Positions 5,399-10,097 of a stretch of DNA of 10,097 nucleotides are shown in pieces. The notes under the pieces were generated by a model. The model saw nothing but the letters and a program-made list of their open reading frames with translations, was not told the DNA's origin and ran no database searches. How positions within the stretch are numbered: position 1 is the first letter of the stretch; every line of letters starts with the position of its first letter. Origin of the DNA: an uncultured Campylobacter sp. (lineage in GTDB: Bacteria > Campylobacterota > Campylobacteria > Campylobacterales > Campylobacteraceae); contig NZ_CALIBH010000282.1 in NCBI RefSeq assembly GCF_938045775.1, forward strand, positions 1-10,097, in the 5' to 3' direction. A program made the position numbers and the translations under genes.

Positions 5399-7120
5399 TT
5401 GAACAGCTTTAAAACTTTACTATCGCGCTTTAAGCCCTATTTTGGGGATTACAAGCCGCAGTTTGCATTGGCGATTTTGGGTATGGTGATGACGAGCGTG
5501 GCGACTGCTGCGAGCGCGAAGCTGGTCGAGCCCGTTTTAAATAAAATTTTCGTCGAAAAAAACGAGCCGTATCTCTACACGCTTCCGATCGCGATCATCG
5601 TGGTTTTTGCGATGAAAAGCGGCGGCGCGTTTATGCAAAACTACTTCACCGCCTTCATCGGTCAAGACACGGTGCGCCGCTTCCGCGATAGGCTCGTCGC
5701 AAGCCTCGTGCGGCTGGACGTGGATTTTTTCAACCGCTTCCGCACGGGCGAGCTCATCAGCCGCACGATCAACGACATCGAGCGTATCCGCGTCGTGGTT
5801 TCAAACATGATCCCCGATTTTTTCACGCAGATCATTACGATTTTGGGGCTTTTGGGCGTCGTGATCTATCAGAGCCCAAAGCTTTCGTTTTTCGCGCTCG
5901 TGGTCTTTCCGTGCGCGATATATCCGCTCTCACGCCTTGCAAAGCGGATGAAAAAAATTTCGCGCGAGTCTCAAGAAAAAACCTCCGATATCTCCTCGGC
6001 GCTCAGTCAAATTTACTCCAACATCGAAATCGTCAAGGCAAGCAACGCCGAGAGCTTTGAAGTGGAGAAATTTAACGCCGAAAACAAGAAATTTTTCGGT
6101 CTAAATTTAAAGGCGGTCGTAACGACATGTCTGGTAAGCCCGATCATGGAGATGCTGGGCGCCGTGGGCATCGCCGTGGTGATCATCGTCGGAGGACAGG
6201 AGGTTATCGCAGGTCAGATGAGCATCGGCAGCTTTTTCAGCTTCCTTACGGCGCTTTTTATGGTCTACACGCCAATAAAAAAGGTCTCCTCGCTCTATAA
6301 CAATATGCAAGACGCCATCGCGGCGAGCGAGCGGACGTTTGAGCTCATAGATTTGGAGCCTACGATCGTAGGAGGCGGAAAGCAGATGGGCGAGATCGGC
6401 TCGGTGAGCTTTTGCGACGTGTCGCTAAACTACGGCGACAAGGCGGTGCTGAAAGACATAAGCTTCAGCGTCAAAAAGGGCGAAATTTTAGCGCTCGTCG
6501 GAAACAGCGGCGGCGGCAAAAGCTCGGTCGTGAACCTTCTGATGCGCTTTTACGACGCGAGCAGCGGTAAAATTTTATTCAACGGCAACGACGAGATCGG
6601 CGAGTTTAGCATCCCTAGCCTGCGCGAAAATATCGGTCTCGTAAGCCAGCGCGTCTATATTTTTAACGACACGATCGCGCAAAACGTAAGTTACGGCGCG
6701 GAATTTAACGAGCAGCGCGTAATAGAGGCGCTCAAGCTAGCCAACGCCTATGAGTTCGTAAGCTCGATGAAAGATGGAATTTACACCGTGCTTAGCGAGT
6801 TCGGCGCAAATCTTAGCGGCGGACAGCGCCAGCGTATCGCCATCGCGCGCGCACTGTATAAAGACCCGCAAATTTTAATATTCGACGAGGCGACTTCGGC
6901 GCTGGATAACGCAAGTGAAAAGGAGATCTCAAACGTCATCGAAAAGATCAAACAAAGCAAAATCGTCTTTGTAATCGCTCACCGCCTCTCCACGATCGAG
7001 CGCGCCGATAATATCGCCGTGATGAAAAACGGCCGAATACTTGCTATCGGCACCGACGCGAAGCTAATGGGCGAATGCGAGGAGTATCGCAGTCTAAAGG
7101 GGATCATGCAAAACGGCTAA
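5399..7120 (+). CDS. msbA: MsbA-type lipid exporter, ABC transporter with fused membrane and ATPase domains
   Basis: This is a homodimeric half-transporter of the inner membrane that flips lipid A-core (lipooligosaccharide precursor) to the periplasmic leaflet. From TTG 5399 it is 573 residues, against 582 in E. coli. A six-helix exporter domain covers about 1-310. The nucleotide-binding domain has Walker A GNSGGGKSS (368-376), a Q-loop segment LVSQRVYIFNDTI, signature LSGGQRQR (from 472), Walker B ILIFDE (492-497) followed by ATSALD, and the H-loop histidine at 528 (AHRLSTI). The FNDT wording after the Q-loop is typical of MsbA and favours it over the related oligosaccharide flippase PglK, which remains the alternative. 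All catalytic residues are present. From memory C. jejuni also has msbA after cysS, but here about 1 kb separates them, so a promoter of its own is expected. Confidence 0.88.
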   Translation: MNSFKTLLSRFKPYFGDYKPQFALAILGMVMTSVATAASAKLVEPVLNKIFVEKNEPYLYTLPIAIIVVFAMKSGGAFMQNYFTAFIGQDTVRRFRDRLVASLVRLDVDFFNRFRTGELISRTINDIERIRVVVSNMIPDFFTQIITILGLLGVVIYQSPKLSFFALVVFPCAIYPLSRLAKRMKKISRESQEKTSDISSALSQIYSNIEIVKASNAESFEVEKFNAENKKFFGLNLKAVVTTCLVSPIMEMLGAVGIAVVIIVGGQEVIAGQMSIGSFFSFLTALFMVYTPIKKVSSLYNNMQDAIAASERTFELIDLEPTIVGGGKQMGEIGSVSFCDVSLNYGDKAVLKDISFSVKKGEILALVGNSGGGKSSVVNLLMRFYDASSGKILFNGNDEIGEFSIPSLRENIGLVSQRVYIFNDTIAQNVSYGAEFNEQRVIEALKLANAYEFVSSMKDGIYTVLSEFGANLSGGQRQRIAIARALYKDPQILIFDEATSALDNASEKEISNVIEKIKQSKIVFVIAHRLSTIERADNIAVMKNGRILAIGTDAKLMGECEEYRSLKGIMQNG

Positions 7121-7648
7121 ATGGTGCCCAAGCTTTAGCGATGAAATTCTGCGCCTTTTGCGCCCCGGTTTTGCTCTATGAAATTTTGAAATTTTAGCTT
7201 TGAAGCAAGTCGCATAAATTTATCCGCAAAGATTGAAATTTTACTTTGAAATTTAGCCGCGCGGATCGCCGCTTCGGCCGCAGGGCTTTTCAATAAAACT
7301 CGACTCTTTGGTGCGACGAGGCACGACCGCTAGAGCTTTAATGCTTGAATTAAAATTTATCTTAAATTTTTAGCGCTTCGTTGCGGCTCGTCTCTAAATT
7401 TAAACGCTCGCGCCGTTTTAAAACCGCTGCGGTAAAATTTTATCGCACACTAGGCTTTTCGGCGCGTTACCTGCACCTGATCTTAGGCATCTGCAATAAA
7501 ATTTTGGCTTTATTTTCCTTTATAAATTTTCGCATCTTTTTAAAATCTCTATCCGAATCGAAATTTTTCAAATATTTTTTTACACAAAAACCGAGCTTTA
7601 ATCAATAAAAGGCTACAATACGTCAAATTTAATTCCAAGGGAAAGTCA
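7121..7648. other. AT-rich intergenic spacer, no convincing gene
   Basis: The first part is low-complexity, with TGAAATTTT at 7179-7187, 7187-7195 and 7234-7242 and TGAAATTT at 7247-7254. An AT-only hairpin, AAAATTTA-TCT-TAAATTTT, lies at 7352-7370 but lacks a T-run. A 75-codon frame (7381-7608) starts at a TTG with no ribosome site and has compositionally biased, basic and aromatic content, so I do not count it. No clear msbA terminator is visible just after 7120. The last 40 bases hold the promoter of the next gene. Confidence 0.5.
7614..7619 (+). promoter_or_regulatory. -10 element for the YcaD-like transporter
   Basis: TACAAT lies 30 bases before the TTG start, downstream of a T-rich stretch (7565-7582) typical of Campylobacter promoters lacking a -35 box. 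AAGGGA (7637-7642) serves as ribosome site. Confidence 0.45.
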
Positions 7649-8800
7649 TTGTTTGAATCTATGCGCGCGGCACGCTCGCTAAGCCCCCTATTCCTGGGGA
7701 TTTTCTTTATGTTTATCGGCGACGCGCTAGTCATCGCAAGCGCGGGCATCATGCTAAAAGAATCCGGCCACAGCGAGCTTGAGATCGGAGCGATTTCGGC
7801 GTTTTTCTTTTTAGGTGCGATCTTTAGCGGCTTTTTCGTGCCTTCGATAATCGGCGCGCTCTCGTACGTGCGGGCATACGCGGTCTTTACGGCGCTTTTC
7901 GGAATTGCTGCAATGCTGCACGATCTAGGCTCAAACCTCGTGTATTGGGCAATTTTACGCTTCATTTTGGGCTTTTGTTATTACGCGCTTTTGATGATAA
8001 TCGAAAGCTGGATAAACTCAAAGATCACAAACGCTATCCGCTCCCGCGTGCTCGCGATCTACGAAGCGGTTTTTTACGGCGCGTTTGCGATAGGAGTTGC
8101 AATTTTAGCGCTAAATTTCGGAACGATGAAGGTCTTCGTGCTAAGCGCATTTTTCATCATCCTAGCGCTGCTGCCGGTAAATTTAATCCGCTTCAACCCT
8201 CCCAGAGTTCCCGCTCGCATGCGCATCTCGATGCCGCAAATTTCGATCGTGCCGCCGCTTGCGTTTGCGACGGTGGTTTGCGCGGGCATTTTGATTAACG
8301 GCTTTTTTTCGATGGCGAGCGTTTTCGTGCTAAGCGCAGGGCTTGGAGTGGGCTCGGTGGGCGCATTTATGGGATCGGCGATGGCAGGAGGCTTCTTAGC
8401 ACAGCTCGTCTGTGGCACTATTTCAGATAAGTTTGGTCGCAAACGCGCCATAATGATAGTTTGCGTCGTGGGCCTTACTTCCTGCGCGGCGCTATTTTTT
8501 GCTAAAAGCTTCATCCTAACGTGCGCACTTGCGTTGATGTTGGGATTTGGCGCCTTTCCTTTGTATTCGCTCGCCATCGCGCGCGCAAACGACTCCATCA
8601 CCGGCGAGGGCGCATCTCGTGTGCAAATTTCGGCGGCGATGCTTTTTATCTATTCGAGCGCGTCGCTCTGTTCGCCTTTGATAATCGGCGCGATGATGAA
8701 ATTTTTAGGCGCAAACGGCTTTATCTGGGTGTTTTTCGCGGCGATGAGCTTTTTATTTATATTTGCTATTTTCCGTCCCGAGATCGCGCCAAAAAGATAG
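7649..8800 (+). CDS. Major facilitator superfamily transporter, YcaD-like
   Basis: A 383-residue inner-membrane secondary transporter with about 12 hydrophobic segments, the usual length for a compact MFS protein. The conserved loop motif A is clear in the second half: GTISDKFGRKR at residues 256-266. The counterpart in the first half (around VPSIIGALSYVRAY) is degenerate. An ESW..SK segment after the fourth helix and LGFGAFPLYSLAIARAND near the C-terminus recall the E. coli YcaD subgroup (VVESAL and GAAGFTLYPVAMAWA), from memory. The start is TTG 7649, with AAGGGA (7637-7642) six bases upstream; the in-frame ATG at 7661 is the alternative but has a worse site. Substrate unknown. It converges on the next gene with only ten bases between stops. 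Confidence 0.85.
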   Translation: MFESMRAARSLSPLFLGIFFMFIGDALVIASAGIMLKESGHSELEIGAISAFFFLGAIFSGFFVPSIIGALSYVRAYAVFTALFGIAAMLHDLGSNLVYWAILRFILGFCYYALLMIIESWINSKITNAIRSRVLAIYEAVFYGAFAIGVAILALNFGTMKVFVLSAFFIILALLPVNLIRFNPPRVPARMRISMPQISIVPPLAFATVVCAGILINGFFSMASVFVLSAGLGVGSVGAFMGSAMAGGFLAQLVCGTISDKFGRKRAIMIVCVVGLTSCAALFFAKSFILTCALALMLGFGAFPLYSLAIARANDSITGEGASRVQISAAMLFIYSSASLCSPLIIGAMMKFLGANGFIWVFFAAMSFLFIFAIFRPEIAPKR

Positions 8801-8801
8801 C

Positions 8802-8815
8802 TTTAAAATTTTAAA
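8802..8815. terminator. Short AT palindrome between convergent genes, possible two-way terminator
   Basis: TTTAAAATTTTAAA is a perfect 14-base palindrome that spans the ten-base gap and the stop codon of the minus-strand gene, with T-rich sequence after it in the rightward direction (ATTTTTTCG). The stem is AT only, so it is a weak terminator at best. Confidence 0.3.
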
Positions 8816-10001
8816 TTTTTTCGTAGATCAAAAATTTATAATAAAACGCCGCGATTGCAAACATAAAGCCCATGCCGAAGGTGATTTGCGAAAGCGAAAA
8901 TCCAAGCTCGAAAAAAAATCCGATCGCAGCCGACACGAGCGTCGCGACGATGAAATACGCCATGTCGTTGTAGGCGATAACGCGCCCGAAAAACTCCCTA
9001 TCGACGTGGCTTTGCAGCTGCGTAAAAGAATACGACCACACCGTCGTGATAAAAAATCCCGCTGCGATCATGCCCGCAAACGAAAGCCAGTAGTTAAACT
9101 CTAGCACCGCCCACAGCGCGATGCCCGCAAACTGCCCCAGCAATAGCCAAAAAAACGTATGTTTATTCACGATCTTGCTTAGCCATATCTGTCCGAAAAA
9201 CGCAGCTGCCGAGCGCGACATATTCATAAGCCCGATGACTAGCGAGGCGCTTAAAATTTCTTTGTATTTATACTTCGCAAGAAGCGCGATGAGATTGTCG
9301 TAAGTGGTGACGGCGACGAAGGCGTGAAGGACGATGAGATGCACCACCAAAGGATGCGAGCGCAGGTAAGAAAAGCCCTCCTTTAGCATCTTAAACACGG
9401 GTCCTGGCGCGTTTCTTGCAAGGTCTTTAAAATTTAGCCGCAGCAGGATAAAAAACGAAAAAACGTATAAACAAAAATCCAAAATAAACGCCGCTCGCAC
9501 GCCGAAATAGTGGATAAAAATACCCGCGCTCGCCATGCCGAAAGTATATGTGATCGTCCAAATAATGCCCGTCATCTCGTTGGCAAGCTTGAGATAGGGG
9601 CGACTTAGAAATTTCGGCAGCGTAGATGATTCGGTTTGGAAAAACAGCGTGCCTGCGACGCTGCGCACGACCACGATCAAAAGTAGCAGCCACAAATAAT
9701 CCAAACTATCGATAAAAATCAGCATGAAAATACTGATCATCTCGGTTATGAACATCGCCGTCATCAGCGGCTTTGGTTGAAATTTATCCACGATGATGCC
9801 GTTGATGGGCGCCAAAAAGATGTTCGGCACGAACGAAACGACGCCCACCGCCGTAATCGCCCACACCGGCGCGCCAAGCTCAATCAGCAGCGTAGCGATC
9901 CCAACGACCGAAAACCACAAGCCGAACATACATATAAAACCCGCCGAAAAGAGCAGTCGGTAGTTGCGTGAATGGTGAAGCAACGCGATGTATCTGATCA
10001 T
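8811..10001 (-). CDS. Major facilitator superfamily transporter, MFS_3 / EntS-like
   Basis: A 396-residue inner-membrane transporter with about 12 hydrophobic segments. The N-terminus (YIALLHHSRNYRLLFSAGF) matches the short amphipathic lead and R-L-F-A-G opening of the MFS_3 group, which includes the enterobactin exporter EntS and macrolide efflux proteins. Motif A in the first cytoplasmic loop is relaxed: GIIVDKFQPKPL from residue 68, keeping G68 and D72 but lacking the usual glycine and arginines. The following helix has RSVAGTLFFQTESSTLPKF, like the ARA...P...A.LP segment of this group. It ends IYEKI with TAA at 8811-8813. ATG 9999-10001 has only GGGA (10011-10014 on the complement) nine bases away. 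Export is the likelier direction by family, but the substrate is unknown and it is not obviously paralogous to its convergent neighbour. Confidence 0.83.
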   Translation of the reverse strand: MIRYIALLHHSRNYRLLFSAGFICMFGLWFSVVGIATLLIELGAPVWAITAVGVVSFVPNIFLAPINGIIVDKFQPKPLMTAMFITEMISIFMLIFIDSLDYLWLLLLIVVVRSVAGTLFFQTESSTLPKFLSRPYLKLANEMTGIIWTITYTFGMASAGIFIHYFGVRAAFILDFCLYVFSFFILLRLNFKDLARNAPGPVFKMLKEGFSYLRSHPLVVHLIVLHAFVAVTTYDNLIALLAKYKYKEILSASLVIGLMNMSRSAAAFFGQIWLSKIVNKHTFFWLLLGQFAGIALWAVLEFNYWLSFAGMIAAGFFITTVWSYSFTQLQSHVDREFFGRVIAYNDMAYFIVATLVSAAIGFFFELGFSLSQITFGMGFMFAIAAFYYKFLIYEKI

Positions 10002-10042
10002 AAAATTTTATCCCGTAAATTTAATATAAAAAATCTAGCGAA

Positions 10043-10051
10043 ATTGTATCA
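10043..10051 (-). promoter_or_regulatory. Extended -10 promoter for the MFS_3-like transporter
   Basis: The complement reads TGATACAAT, an extended -10 (TGnTANAAT), about 42 bases before the ATG. A second, weaker box, TATATT, lies at 10023-10028 on the same strand. Confidence 0.5.
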
Positions 10052-10084
10052 CGGCGCGCCTTAAAAGCCAAAATAAGCTAAAAA

Positions 10085-10093
10085 TGCTATAAT
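10085..10093 (+). promoter_or_regulatory. Extended -10 promoter for a gene beyond the right edge
   Basis: TGCTATAAT is a consensus extended -10 on the plus strand. The gene it serves lies past base 10097 and is divergent from the MFS_3-like transporter. Confidence 0.55.
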
Positions 10094-10097
10094 TGCG

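Noticed and set aside
7381..7608. Plus-strand frame of 75 codons before the YcaD-like gene
   Set aside because: TTG start, no ribosome site, composition of AT-rich noncoding DNA, no motif.
8074..8601. Minus-strand frame of 175 codons
   Set aside because: Complete antisense overlap with the YcaD-like MFS gene, whose membrane pattern and motif A are clear; long antisense frames are expected in GCG-rich coding DNA.

Overview
The window reads as chromosomal DNA from a mid-GC Campylobacterota bacterium, most likely a non-thermophilic Campylobacter. The grounds are pervasive AAATTT/AAAATTTT runs beside GCG-rich codons, TATAAT-type -10 boxes without clear -35 boxes, frequent TTG starts, and a murJ-cysS-msbA order that (from memory, not checked) resembles C. 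jejuni. The species cannot be named from sequence alone.

Layout, left to right. On the minus strand are the first 133 codons of an MlaF-type ATPase, cut by the window edge, preceded by an MlaE permease that carries an N-terminal STAS/MlaB-like domain. The two are coupled by an ATGA stop/start overlap. A short divergent promoter region (1501-1580) separates them from the plus-strand pair murJ (lipid II flippase) and cysS (cysteinyl-tRNA synthetase), which overlap by 14 bases. A 32-base perfect palindrome follows cysS. About 1 kb without a convincing gene comes next (4396-5398): a set of diverged short repeats, then a segment able to form competing hairpins. It leads into an MsbA-type ABC exporter, best started at TTG 5399. 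After about 530 bases of AT-rich spacer come two convergent major facilitator transporters: a YcaD-like one on plus and an EntS/MFS_3-like one on minus. A strong extended -10 at the right edge points to a plus-strand gene beyond the window.

The first two thirds centre on envelope lipid traffic: Mla-type phospholipid transport, lipid II flipping by MurJ and lipid A-core flipping by MsbA. CysS is the housekeeping exception. I found no defence system, mobile element, CRISPR array, tRNA or rRNA. The least explained part is the diverged repeat region between cysS and msbA.
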